IMG/VR virus record: IMGVR_UViG_3300031566_000434
Coordinates: 1-21,540 of that record
Length of the DNA: 21,540 nucleotides
Origin: a virus
Direction: 5' to 3' (one strand)
In this document: positions 14,784 to 21,540 of the stretch, one piece after another
How positions within the stretch are numbered: position 1 is the stretch's first letter
How the letters are laid out: each line of letters starts with the position of its first letter
The notes under the pieces: model-generated
Databases searched by the model: none
The model's input: the letters and a program-made list of their open reading frames with translations, nothing else
Told to the model about the DNA's origin: nothing
Translations under genes and position numbers: made by a program

Positions 14784-15296
14784 TTATTCGTAACCAACAG
14801 TTACCCACCCTCTATTATATGGACTACTATCGGGATTCGTTGTTTTTTGATAATTCGTACCATCATAAACACTATTTGTTCGTCTAGTTAAAAATACATA
14901 TGCATAATTACTAATAAATGTCCATTGGTTCATTTGTATCATTGGAACGTTTGATGCTGTTCCATCCTGAACCGATAGAAAATCAGTATGCGCAAGTCCA
15001 TTATCATGTATAATAATTACATTAACAGTACGAATTTGAGTTTGTTGTATTGAGGGTGGGAAAATCGTTCCGGGTGGATATGGTAAGAAAAGCCCAATAA
15101 TACCACTTGAGGCACTAGTATCCATATTCCAAGCACCAATTGGTGATGTTATATGCTTAAGTTCATTGTCAGCCAAATAGCTTTTAAAGTTAGGCATTGT
15201 TATGTTCTTAAAGGGACTTCCAACTTTACCAAAAACTAATTTATCGGTATCAACTGGTGTTCCTTCTAAAAGTCCAAATAATTTCTTGTCTCCCAT
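14784..15296 (-). CDS. Tail-fibre-like structural protein, 170 aa
   Basis: The N-terminus (LFGLLEGTPVDTDKLVFGKV, then KNITMPNFKSYL) resembles the attachment region of phage fibre-type proteins, where a 'D-x-D-x-L-V-F-G ... I-T-x-x-x-F/L-x-x-Y-L' pattern precedes the fibre body. The remainder (IGAWNMDTSASSGIIGLFLP ... RTVNVIIIHDNGLAHTD ... YNRGWVTVGYE) is beta-rich, aromatic and ends in a short strand, as in small fibre tips. It has no cysteine. It follows the 91-aa gene by two bases within the baseplate operon. It could be a short fibre or a baseplate-attached decoration protein. Confidence 0.7.
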   Translation of the reverse strand: MGDKKLFGLLEGTPVDTDKLVFGKVGSPFKNITMPNFKSYLADNELKHITSPIGAWNMDTSASSGIIGLFLPYPPGTIFPPSIQQTQIRTVNVIIIHDNGLAHTDFLSVQDGTASNVPMIQMNQWTFISNYAYVFLTRRTNSVYDGTNYQKTTNPDSSPYNRGWVTVGYE

Positions 15297-15298
15297 AA

Positions 15299-15574
15299 TT
15301 ATTGGTATGTAAATTTATCGTTATTATAATCTGTAAAAATAGAACCATCATTATCCGTCAGATAATATGTTATTTCTGGCGGTACTGGTGGAACTGGAGG
15401 TATTGGTGAAACATATTCAACATATGCATCAAAAAATCCAAAATCATGTGCTAATTGTTTCAATCCAAATTTTAAATGGTAAATAGCATATAAATTAGGA
15501 ATAATTATTACACCACCAGTATTTGTTTTTCCTGTAGTTACTGCTTGTAATATTGTTTTTTTTAATCTCTCCAT
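15299..15574 (-). CDS. Small proline-hinged structural protein, 91 aa
   Basis: A 91-aa protein with a basic N-terminus (MERLKKTILQAVTTGKTNTG), a hydrophobic middle, a proline hinge (SPIPPVPPVPPEI, about 56-68) and an acidic, aromatic C-terminus ending in Y-L-T-D-N-D-G-S-I-F-T-D-Y-N-N-D. The hinge suggests an extended linker between two small folds. The start codon shares a base with the stop of the gp6-like gene (TAATG), implying coupled translation and near-stoichiometric production with the baseplate wedge. Not recognised as a named family; virion linker is an inference. Confidence 0.75.
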   Translation of the reverse strand: MERLKKTILQAVTTGKTNTGGVIIIPNLYAIYHLKFGLKQLAHDFGFFDAYVEYVSPIPPVPPVPPEITYYLTDNDGSIFTDYNNDKFTYQ

Positions 15575-17421
15575 TATTCAACATTCTTCCTCAACAATAC
15601 TTTAATATCTTTTTCTGGGTATTTTATTTCAAACATTGAATCCCTTGTTGAATAAATTGTGTTATTTTCAATTTTAATTTCACCTGTGCTAGTATTCGTA
15701 ATTGCTTGTGCAATTGTATTATTTGAATACTGGTCACCTACCTTATTAAACACTTTAATATTAATAATATTAATAACACCATTTACTCCACTAATCTTAT
15801 TTCCCAATTTACTTAAAAATAAATCTTGATTCATTTCATGAGAATTAATATCCAAATAATCTCTAACTATTGAAATTATATTATTGGCAATCTGATTATC
15901 TGCGGTATTAGTAACATAAACATCAATTTCAAAACCTAAATTATATATTTTACCATTGTTGATTTCAATATAATCATTAACCATCCTAAATTCCGTTAAA
16001 TATTCAGCAATATTAGTATTCATAATTGATGTACTACTGTTATCTAATTTACCTTCAGCATTAATACCTAGAGTTGAAATCAACACTTTATTATTTATTT
16101 TAAATGTGTTAATTCTGAATGGTGAACCATACTTCCCGGGCATTTTATAAACCTGTATTTTATAATCAGTTAAACTAACATCCCTATTTTGACTAGAAAA
16201 ATTATATTTAACTAAATACCTTATTTGTTCTGTGGTTAATCCATCGTTTCCACCAATAGCTGGAATAGGATTTGTTGTATTTAAACTTCTACGAACAGCT
16301 TGATTATATTCACTACGAGAACCATTAATTTCTAAATTATATGCACCAAGTTGTGTTAACACATCTGCTCCAATATTAGAAGCGATACCACCACCTGTCC
16401 TATATTTAACAAATAATGTATGATTTGCTTTTAATCTCTCACCCAAAGCTGTATTATTTAAAAAGTTTTCAAGAAAATAACGATTACTAACTCCTTCTTT
16501 TAATAAACCATCTTTAAAAGCATTGACATCTGAATCACCAGAACCAAAAGTTAATTTGCAGAAACCATTAGGTGTATATTCTTTTAAGAATTTTTTTGTA
16601 ACATCAATCCATTTACCAACCTTTAAATTATTAGTGTTGGTATTTGCAGATGAACTATATGAATCTTCAACAAAAACACGTTGTTGTGCCAAAGCATCAA
16701 CCTCATAAAATTTTTCACCTAATTGTACATAATCAACTTCCGTTGGATTTGTTGACCAATTAGTACCTTGCATCAAATATACACTTTCAATTTCAATAAC
16801 ATCTGGGTCAGGAAGCGTAAATGAAAAAAATGGTGTAACATCACTAATATTAATAATTTTCTTGAAAGTACTTGTACCACCATTTATGACAACTTCTCTT
16901 TTTGTAACATTATAACTAACAGGAATACCATTAGTATCAAGTACGGGTATAATACTTCGATTAGGGTCACCTAAACTACTAAGCGGTGAATTCCAATCAA
17001 TATTTTCTTGTGTTTCAAATATTTTACCACCACCAAGTACTTGTGCACCCGCCTTTAAAACTGGATAGTAAGTAGTATTTGGTGTATTTCCAAGAACAGG
17101 CACACTAACAGTGAAATCAACAACAGTAACACTTGGTCTTCTTGCTGGGATATTGAATCCCATATTTTTTGCTATATTTACAATACTAGCTCTTTGTTGT
17201 GCATATTCTAATTGAGTTTCTTGAAATGCTCTATCAGTATTAACACTAAGATTGTTAGTAACACCTGCGTTTAAATCGATAAGCATAGCACCAACGTTTG
17301 AATCAGTGAAATCTGAAAATATTTCAGAATATGTTTGACGAATCAAACCAATTAAGTCGGTTCTAATTTCTCCGAAAGTTCTGCTTCCATATTGAATTAC
17401 ATTTGTTATTTCTGTTGCCAT
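15574..17421 (-). CDS. Baseplate wedge protein, T4 gp6 / Baseplate_J-like
   Basis: Core baseplate wedge subunit that forms the ring around the tail tube. The 615-aa protein starts with the pattern of T4-like gp6 proteins: FGEIRTDLIGLIRQTYSEIF then SDFTDSNVGAMLIDLNAGVT (16-55), followed by QETQLEYAQQRASIVNIAKN and MGFNIPARRPS (67-97), where 'Q-x-R-x-S-x-x-x-x-A-x-x-x-G-Y/F' is typical of Baseplate_J. Further on, NRDVSLTDYKIQVYKMPGKY and GSPFRI (about 418-443) matches a block conserved in T4-like gp6. No cysteine is obvious. It lies 13 bases after the gp25-like gene, as in many contractile-tail loci where gp25 and gp6/J are adjacent. Very likely correct. Confidence 0.9.
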   Translation of the reverse strand: MATEITNVIQYGSRTFGEIRTDLIGLIRQTYSEIFSDFTDSNVGAMLIDLNAGVTNNLSVNTDRAFQETQLEYAQQRASIVNIAKNMGFNIPARRPSVTVVDFTVSVPVLGNTPNTTYYPVLKAGAQVLGGGKIFETQENIDWNSPLSSLGDPNRSIIPVLDTNGIPVSYNVTKREVVINGGTSTFKKIINISDVTPFFSFTLPDPDVIEIESVYLMQGTNWSTNPTEVDYVQLGEKFYEVDALAQQRVFVEDSYSSSANTNTNNLKVGKWIDVTKKFLKEYTPNGFCKLTFGSGDSDVNAFKDGLLKEGVSNRYFLENFLNNTALGERLKANHTLFVKYRTGGGIASNIGADVLTQLGAYNLEINGSRSEYNQAVRRSLNTTNPIPAIGGNDGLTTEQIRYLVKYNFSSQNRDVSLTDYKIQVYKMPGKYGSPFRINTFKINNKVLISTLGINAEGKLDNSSTSIMNTNIAEYLTEFRMVNDYIEINNGKIYNLGFEIDVYVTNTADNQIANNIISIVRDYLDINSHEMNQDLFLSKLGNKISGVNGVINIINIKVFNKVGDQYSNNTIAQAITNTSTGEIKIENNTIYSTRDSMFEIKYPEKDIKVLLRKNVE

Positions 17422-17434
17422 TATATTTTATATT

Positions 17435-17833
17435 TTAAAAATTCAAATCAATATTACCTTCTTCATTAAGTGCTCCTTCTTCATAAGTAAACTTAATATT
17501 AACATTAAGTTGATTTTCACTTATAGGATTTCCTTCTTCATTATTATTCCAATTAAAAGTTACTGAAGTAATTTTAACTTCAGGAATATATAATCCTACC
17601 GTATTTTTTATTTCTTCTTCAACATCACTAGCAGTCAGATTATCATTAGGTTCGAAGATGTATTTCAAAAGATTTGTTCCATAATCTGGTTCATAATACC
17701 TTTCATTTCTTTGTGTCAATAATAATAACAATAAATTGGAACTATATGAATCTTTACTTACTTGATTCATTTGAATAAAACTCCTAGTTTCGTTATTATC
17801 TTTAAAAGGATATGTAATATTATACGAATTCAT
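17435..17833 (-). CDS. Baseplate wedge protein, T4 gp25-like (GPW_gp25)
   Basis: Small baseplate component, lysozyme-like in fold, that in T4 initiates sheath polymerisation. The 132-aa protein has the family pattern: NLLLLLLTQRNERYYEPDYG (33-52) and TNLLKYIFEPND (53-64), corresponding to 'I-x-x-L-L-x-T-x-x-G-E-R-x-x-x-P-x-x-G-x-x-L-x-x-x-L-F-E', then EEEIKNTVGLYIPEVKITSV (77-96) with the conserved 'E-P-R-I/V-x-I' position. First gene of the baseplate operon; a GTATTTATAA element lies 15 bases before its ATG and a strong terminator lies just upstream of that. Confidence 0.92.
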   Translation of the reverse strand: MNSYNITYPFKDNNETRSFIQMNQVSKDSYSSNLLLLLLTQRNERYYEPDYGTNLLKYIFEPNDNLTASDVEEEIKNTVGLYIPEVKITSVTFNWNNNEEGNPISENQLNVNIKFTYEEGALNEEGNIDLNF

Positions 17834-17847
17834 TATAATTGATTTTT

Positions 17848-17857
17848 TTATAAATAC
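17848..17857 (-). promoter_or_regulatory. GTATTTATAA promoter-like element of the baseplate operon
   Basis: Lies 8 bases beyond a rho-independent terminator and about 15 bases before the gp25-like ATG. A terminator that closes the upstream unit followed at once by this element is the strongest positional support in the window that the element starts transcription. Upstream is GTTTAA, with no -35 match. Confidence 0.6.
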
Positions 17858-17864
17858 TTAAACA

Positions 17865-17895
17865 AAAAAATCCCGACAAATTTGTTTGTCAGGAT
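17865..17895 (-). terminator. Rho-independent terminator after the metallopeptidase-like gene
   Basis: On the minus strand, stem TCCTGACAAA and TTTGTCGGGA (10 pairs with one G-U) around a four-base CAAA loop, followed by a run of seven T. It lies 20 bases past the stop codon of the 151-aa gene and ends the unit that starts with the GT-B glycosyltransferase. The G/C pairs stand out in this AT-rich DNA. Confidence 0.9.
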
Positions 17896-17915
17896 TCATA
17901 TTCTAAGTCTAATTA

Positions 17916-18371
17916 TTATCCTTTTCTTTTTCCACCTTTTTTTGTTCGTGCTTTCTCTGCATCTTCTCTTTGCTTTTTATCGTCAAAAAGACTTTTAATT
18001 GATTCGTGTAAAGAAATTATTGTATTATCCCCATACTTTTGAAGTACACCAGTATGTGTATTGAAATTTGGTTTTTCCAGAGAAACAGCATCACTATCAC
18101 TTACACATACTCCAGCAAGACATTCATCAATTGCTGTTTCTTGCATATCAAGGGGTAAACCCTCAAGAATTTCTTCATTTAAAACAACCACAAAATTAAC
18201 TCCTTCTGTAAGAACCTCTATAATATCATTTGCTTTTACGATTTTATATAATTCTTTTTGTTTATCATTACAAAGAACTTCAAAAATAATCCATTGTGGA
18301 ATACTAGTTTTATTTCTAACACTATCAAATAATGCAACTACGTCATTAGACGCTTTTTCAATTTTAGCCAT
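17916..18371 (-). CDS. Phage metallopeptidase-like protein lacking the HExxH histidines
   Basis: The 151-aa protein follows the pattern I remember for phage putative metallopeptidases: VNFVVVLNEEILEGLPLDMQ, then ETAIDECLAGVCVSDSDAVS (about 78-117), then KPNFNTHTGVLQKYG (119-133), corresponding to 'V-V-x-L-N-E-E-x-x-x-x-L-x-x-x-x-x-x-x-x-I-D-H-E-L-x-H-V ... P-D-x-x-x-F-x-x-x-x-x-K-Y-G'. At the active-site helix, H-E-L-x-H is replaced by E-C-L-A-G, so the zinc ligands are gone. A charged tail ends KTKKGGKRKG-like. It may be a non-catalytic structural or assembly relative, or the resemblance may be limited to the fold. It is last in its unit and followed by a strong terminator. Family call tentative; coding is secure. 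Confidence 0.6.
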   Translation of the reverse strand: MAKIEKASNDVVALFDSVRNKTSIPQWIIFEVLCNDKQKELYKIVKANDIIEVLTEGVNFVVVLNEEILEGLPLDMQETAIDECLAGVCVSDSDAVSLEKPNFNTHTGVLQKYGDNTIISLHESIKSLFDDKKQREDAEKARTKKGGKRKG

Positions 18372-18375
18372 AAAT

Positions 18376-18873
18376 TTATTTTATTATTGGTTTATATTTC
18401 GATTTAATTTCTTTGATTTTTAATATAAGGTCAACAAATCTTGGGTCTTTAGCTTCAAATTCTTCATCAAATCGAGATTCGAGTCCATCAGCGAATTCAA
18501 ACATATCACCAATACTTGCTTTTACCATAGCTTCAATATCCATCAAAGTTATTAACTGTTGATGAACCATATTTTCATGGTCAGCAATTTCCTTATTTTT
18601 TCTCTCTTCATCTTTAAGAGCTTTCATTTTTTCCTCATACTTAGAATTAAGTTCTAATGCTTCTTCTTCAGAAACAGCTTTACTTTCTTTCGATTCCTCA
18701 CTACTAGCTTCACGTTTCATAAGACTTTCCTTAAGTTTCTCAATGTCGGCTTCAGTACCATTTCCTATTTTACTCTCAGCCAATTTATTGATTTCAAGTA
18801 TTTTTTTCGCTGCCTCTGAATTAAATTCTTCATTTTCCACAGCATTTTTTAATTTTTCTAAAAAGTCACTCAT
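18376..18873 (-). CDS. Acidic coiled-coil protein, 165 aa
   Basis: I do not recognise a family. I chose the ATG at 18871-18873 (MSDFLEKLKNAVENEEFNSE); a TTG eight codons upstream would overlap the stop of the previous gene and is less likely. The protein is highly charged and helical throughout: E/K/S-rich (KLKESLMKREASSEESKESK), then heptad-like EEEALELNSKYEEKMKALKD and HENMVHQQLITLMDIEAMVK, ending in KIKEIKSKYKPIIK. It has no cysteine. Such proteins in tail-assembly regions can be scaffolds, chaperones or length-determining factors, but that is inference. It is separated by four bases from the metallopeptidase-like gene, so both are likely co-translated. Confidence 0.8.
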   Translation of the reverse strand: MSDFLEKLKNAVENEEFNSEAAKKILEINKLAESKIGNGTEADIEKLKESLMKREASSEESKESKAVSEEEALELNSKYEEKMKALKDEERKNKEIADHENMVHQQLITLMDIEAMVKASIGDMFEFADGLESRFDEEFEAKDPRFVDLILKIKEIKSKYKPIIK

Positions 18874-18889
18874 TTTGTTTAGTTTTTTA

Positions 18890-19786
18890 TTACCCAATAG
18901 TTTCTATTTCAATTCCACTAAATTTTAATACTTCATGGGTATTATTATAAATTATTCTTTTCTTATATTTATTAATTCCAAATCCGATTAGTTTTCCATA
19001 TTCATCACGAATAAAAACTTGTTTAATATCAATAATTTGCTTGAAAATATCTGAATCATCATCAAGTTCATTTGTTTTAAAATGTAAAGGAATAAAAAAC
19101 TCTAATTGTCGATGTTCAAAACCAATCTTTTTCACATGAAGAAATTCTGTTAATTCTTCAATTTTATTTAAAATTTTCTGATTATCACGAATACCAAGAA
19201 TAGGGAATTTGAAAGTCTTTGACTGGTTTTCTAAATCAAGAACTTCAAATTCTCCATTATTTTTTTCTTTAACAACATCAAGTGCATTAACAATACCAAC
19301 CTCAATTGGTATATTATTAAAAATATACATAATTTCCAAATCATCATCCTTTGTACGTCTTTCTTCAAACTCCATAGCAATAACCTCACCTAAAGTTTTC
19401 CCAACATGCTTATGTTTATCATCAAAAAAACCATAGTGTTCATATCGTCTACCCCAACGGTCTTTCATACCATAAGAAGTTCCATGTTTATCAGCAGCAA
19501 CTGCCATTTGATGTGGAGTTGCTGTTTTTATGAACTTATCTGCTTTTTTTAATACTTCATAATAGTCTTTAACATATTTTTCATCGGTTTGTCCAACATA
19601 AAACTTTTCAAGCAACTGATTATGATTACGCATTCTCTGAGTGTGTTTATTTCTTTCATCCAGATTGTTGGGGTCAGCTTTAAGGATTTCTTGCTCAGTG
19701 TTATAAAGAGCAATACCGAGTGTAACCATTATTAATCGATACTTGAAGTAAACCCAAAGAATTATATTTTGAAAAATTTTAGGCAT
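18890..19786 (-). CDS. Uncharacterised phage protein, 298 aa
   Basis: No family recognised. The N-terminus as read (MPKIFQNIILWVYFKYRLIM) is hydrophobic and aromatic; a second ATG at residue 20 (19727-19729) gives MVTLGIALYNTEQEILKADP, which looks like a more natural start. The body is charged and helical (RNKHTQRMRNHNQLLEKFYV; DYYEVLKKADKFIK), with a His/Gly-rich segment AVAADKHGTSYGMKDRWGRR and YEHYGFFDDKHKHVGKTL (about 92-130). The C-terminal half is beta-rich, with DIKQVFIRDEYGKLIGFGIN. A nine-codon ORF ends in TAATG at its first ATG. Probably a neck, tail or assembly factor by position. Confidence 0.8.
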   Translation of the reverse strand: MPKIFQNIILWVYFKYRLIMVTLGIALYNTEQEILKADPNNLDERNKHTQRMRNHNQLLEKFYVGQTDEKYVKDYYEVLKKADKFIKTATPHQMAVAADKHGTSYGMKDRWGRRYEHYGFFDDKHKHVGKTLGEVIAMEFEERRTKDDDLEIMYIFNNIPIEVGIVNALDVVKEKNNGEFEVLDLENQSKTFKFPILGIRDNQKILNKIEELTEFLHVKKIGFEHRQLEFFIPLHFKTNELDDDSDIFKQIIDIKQVFIRDEYGKLIGFGINKYKKRIIYNNTHEVLKFSGIEIETIG

Positions 19787-19843
19787 TATATTTTAATTTG
19801 TTCTAAAAATTTCATAATTTTTTGTTTTTGTATGTGTTATTAT

Positions 19844-19853
19844 TAATAAATAC
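19844..19853 (-). promoter_or_regulatory. GTATTTATTA promoter-like element before the 298-aa gene
   Basis: Located in the 79-base gap between the GT-B gene and the 298-aa gene. It shares nine or ten bases with the copy before the RHH gene. Here the spacing is different: about 30 bases to a nine-codon ORF and 58 to the annotated ATG. The remaining gap is AT-rich with a T-run but no clear hairpin. Confidence 0.4.
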
Positions 19854-19865
19854 ACACATCTTAAT

Positions 19866-21248
19866 TTATTGAATTACTAACCCCCTAATGACCACTGATT
19901 TATAAAAATTAGCACGTTCTTTTGTCACATATTCTAAATTATATTTTTCTTTGAAATCCTCATATAATTGTTCACCTAGACGTTTACGTAAATCAGCATC
20001 TAATATCAACTGTTTCAGATATTTCTTCCAATATTTATGGGCATTTTTCTTATTAGGGATTAATACACAATTTTCCATGTGCCTACCATGTACATTATAT
20101 GGTGGAATATCACTACAAACAATAGGAAGTTTTCTTGTCCAACACTCAACTTGTTTCAAATTAGATTTTTTTATGTTAAAATCATTATCTGCAAGTGGTG
20201 CTAAAACAATATCTGTTTCATCTAATACTTGAGCATAAGTATTAGCTTTCTGAGTCCATCTTCTTCCAAAATTACCTTCATTTTCATACCTAACATTCCT
20301 TTCAAAATTCATAAGCCATTGAAGATAATCTGGATTTTCAATTAAATGGTGGTTATCGGTTAAGATTTTTTCATAAATAAGATATACGCTTTCCTTAGAC
20401 TTAATGTCTCGTTGTTTACTACTAAAAACTTTATCTCTATATTTTTCTTTAATATCATCAGGAAGTCTAGGGATTTTATCTACATCACCTCTTGATTTAT
20501 TAATAGCTTTCACTACTTCATGTACCCAAAGTCCTCTTTTTTCAAGCTCAGTTTTGAAATCTTGATTAAAAGTAATATCAGTTGTACTACCTTCAGTATC
20601 CCAACCAGCAATAATTATTTTAAATTTATCTCTAGTCTCTGAATTTGCTTGTAAATAATTTATAGTATTTTCTAATTGCTGAACATCACCCATGTGAGAA
20701 CTACCGGCTGCATATGTTATTCTTACTAAACCATCAGGGTCTGGTTTCCAATTATTCTGGAATTGTTTCATCCATTTAGGGTCAATACTATTGAAATAAA
20801 CTTGAACATTATCTTTACCAGTTATTTTACGAATTTCATCAGCAAAAATATCTGTTGTTGTTGTGACATAATCAGCAATTTTTAGATTCTCTAAAATAGG
20901 AACATGTAATTGTCTTTCAATACTCATACCATAAAATGGATGTTGTTTATGAAGTTTCCAATAGTCATCAATATCAACAATTAAAATAGTTCCAGCTTTT
21001 TTGAGTTCTGTCGCTAATTTTAACATTTGAGCAGTATCACTTATAAATTGACGATGATAATGTATGATGTGAAATGATTTAAGATAATCAACGATTTTAG
21101 GGTCATTAAAATCAAGCTGTGGATTTATTTCAACATAAAAATCATCACTATGATTTCTTTCCAGTTCCATTGCAGGTGTTAGAGTTCGAAAATAATTTAC
21201 ACCTGCTCCATCCAAATTATAAAACAATATTCTAATTTTTCCGTTCAT
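19866..21248 (-). CDS. GT-B fold glycosyltransferase (GT4-like)
   Basis: Probable glycosyltransferase of 460 aa with two Rossmann-like halves. The N-terminal half has a glycine-rich nucleotide-sugar loop, YNLDGAGVNYFR (10-21), VDIDDYW (91-97), and a second domain opened by YAAGSSHMGD (179-188). The C-terminal half has ETDIVLAPLADNDFNIKKSN then LKQVECWTRKLPIVCSDIPP, corresponding to the GT4 pattern 'A-P-L-x-x-x-x-F-N-x-x-K-S-x-L-K-x-x-E-x-x-x-x-x-x-P-V-V-x-S', where K and E contact the sugar-nucleotide. A ~100-residue charged insertion (about 230-320) separates the two halves. It is the first gene after the right-hand terminator. In phages such enzymes may glycosylate virion proteins, DNA or host surface sugars; nothing here decides which. 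Confidence 0.85.
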   Translation of the reverse strand: MNGKIRILFYNLDGAGVNYFRTLTPAMELERNHSDDFYVEINPQLDFNDPKIVDYLKSFHIIHYHRQFISDTAQMLKLATELKKAGTILIVDIDDYWKLHKQHPFYGMSIERQLHVPILENLKIADYVTTTTDIFADEIRKITGKDNVQVYFNSIDPKWMKQFQNNWKPDPDGLVRITYAAGSSHMGDVQQLENTINYLQANSETRDKFKIIIAGWDTEGSTTDITFNQDFKTELEKRGLWVHEVVKAINKSRGDVDKIPRLPDDIKEKYRDKVFSSKQRDIKSKESVYLIYEKILTDNHHLIENPDYLQWLMNFERNVRYENEGNFGRRWTQKANTYAQVLDETDIVLAPLADNDFNIKKSNLKQVECWTRKLPIVCSDIPPYNVHGRHMENCVLIPNKKNAHKYWKKYLKQLILDADLRKRLGEQLYEDFKEKYNLEYVTKERANFYKSVVIRGLVIQ

Positions 21249-21267
21249 ATTATAATTTTTTATAATT

Positions 21268-21296
21268 GTATTATATATAGTAATACGAATATTCTA
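21268..21296 (-). promoter_or_regulatory. Possible promoter / inverted repeat before the GT-B gene
   Basis: On the minus strand TTTAGA, 17 bases, TATAAT could be a sigma70-like promoter. Overlapping it, GTATTA and TAATAC form a 6-bp inverted repeat around CTATATA (21268-21286), 20 bases before the ATG. A promoter is expected here because a terminator lies just upstream, but none of the GTATTTAT copies is present. In AT-rich DNA the match is modest. Confidence 0.35.
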
Positions 21297-21317
21297 AAAA
21301 AATCTTGAATAATAAAT

Positions 21318-21347
21318 AAAAAAAGCCAACAAATAAATGTTAGCTTT
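21318..21347 (-). terminator. Rho-independent terminator after the right-edge gene
   Basis: On the minus strand, AAGCTAACA pairs with TGTTGGCTT (one G-U) around a short TTTAT-type loop, followed by a seven-base T run and TATTTATTATT. It ends transcription from the lysine-rich gene at the right edge, 30 bases after that gene's stop, and sits before the candidate promoter of the GT-B gene. Confidence 0.85.
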
Positions 21348-21377
21348 CTTATAGTGTGTGTATTAAATTAATCCCCC

Positions 21378-21540
21378 TTAAACTTTCTTTGTTATTTTTC
21401 CCTTTTTTTGTGACTCCACAGTAACTTCATCAACCGCTTCAATAATAGATTTTTTAACTTCAACAACCTTATTATTAGGTTTTTTTGATTTGGGTTTTCT
21501 AATAGCTTTAGGTTTTTTTGTGATTCTAGCAAGTTCAATG
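21378..21540 (-). CDS. C-terminus of a lysine-rich protein (cut by window edge)
   Basis: An open minus-strand frame enters at the right edge and ends at TAA (21378-21380), giving about 53 residues: IELARITKKPKAIRKPKSKK then PNNKVVEVKKSIIEAVDEVT then VESQKKGKITKKV. It is strongly basic with K-K-P motifs, like tails that contact nucleic acid, similar in style to the K-S-T-A-K-K-P repeats of the 176-aa protein but not evidently homologous. The family cannot be identified from this piece. A terminator follows. Coding is supported by the long open frame ending just before a terminator and by the codon pattern. Confidence 0.7.
   Translation of the reverse strand, partial: IELARITKKPKAIRKPKSKKPNNKVVEVKKSIIEAVDEVTVESQKKGKITKKV

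Noticed and set aside
1-21540. tRNA genes, CRISPR arrays, insertion sequences or integrase/attachment sites
   Set aside because: I saw no cloverleaf-like GC-rich segment, spaced repeat array, transposase/integrase motif or flanking duplication; gaps between genes are all under 250 bases.

Overview
This window looks like part of a tailed, contractile (T4-like, myovirus-type) bacteriophage genome. The evidence is a baseplate block with a T4 gp25-like wedge protein, a T4 gp6 / Baseplate_J-like wedge protein and a very large P2-gpI/gp7-like baseplate protein carrying Fn3-type domains, next to a replication and recombination block. The DNA is strongly AT-rich. Every gene I support lies on the minus strand, so transcription runs from right to left, with overlaps or gaps of a few bases. 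Start codons are preceded by A/T-rich stretches and generally lack a Shine-Dalgarno sequence. That fits a Bacteroidota host, but this is inference: no host marker gene is present.

Region by region, in transcription order (right to left). At the right edge is the lysine-rich C-terminus of an unidentified gene (21378-21540), followed by a rho-independent terminator (about 21318-21347). Next come a GT-B glycosyltransferase, an uncharacterised 298-aa protein, a coiled-coil protein and a protein resembling phage putative metallopeptidases but lacking the zinc-binding histidines. A second strong terminator (17865-17895) closes this unit. Just beyond it, a GTATTTATA element precedes the baseplate operon: gp25-like, gp6-like, two small fibre- or linker-like proteins, a DUF6734-like glycosyltransferase, two 82-aa proteins and a 299-aa structural protein. 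Two further units, each opened by the same element, encode the 1568-aa baseplate/Fn3 protein and then a 555-aa and a 256-aa tail protein. The left 5 kb, also opened by a variant of the element, holds a small ribbon-helix-helix protein, a RuvC-like resolvase, an unknown protein, a T5orf172 (GIY-YIG-like) protein, an Mre11/SbcD-like metallophosphoesterase, a KSTAKKP-repeat protein, a remnant of a phage 'WLDEIC-HM' repeat protein, a DnaG-type primase and, at the left edge, an ECF-like sigma factor.

How the parts may work together: the phage encodes its own sigma factor, and an almost invariant element GTATTTAT(A/T) sits 14-17 bases upstream of four start codons that open units, with two more copies nearby. 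The element has no obvious -35 partner, which resembles T4 late promoters, so a phage-specific sigma/promoter circuit is the main regulatory hypothesis. The RHH gene has a perfect 16-bp palindrome between its promoter-like element and its start codon, suggesting autoregulation of the replication operon that also contains the sigma gene. The most unusual structural feature is a pair of cysteine-rich C-terminal modules on two adjacent tail proteins. One of these proteins has no cysteine in its first ~1449 residues and then 12 in the last ~120. Two glycosyltransferases within or beside the virion genes suggest glycosylation of virion or host-surface structures.
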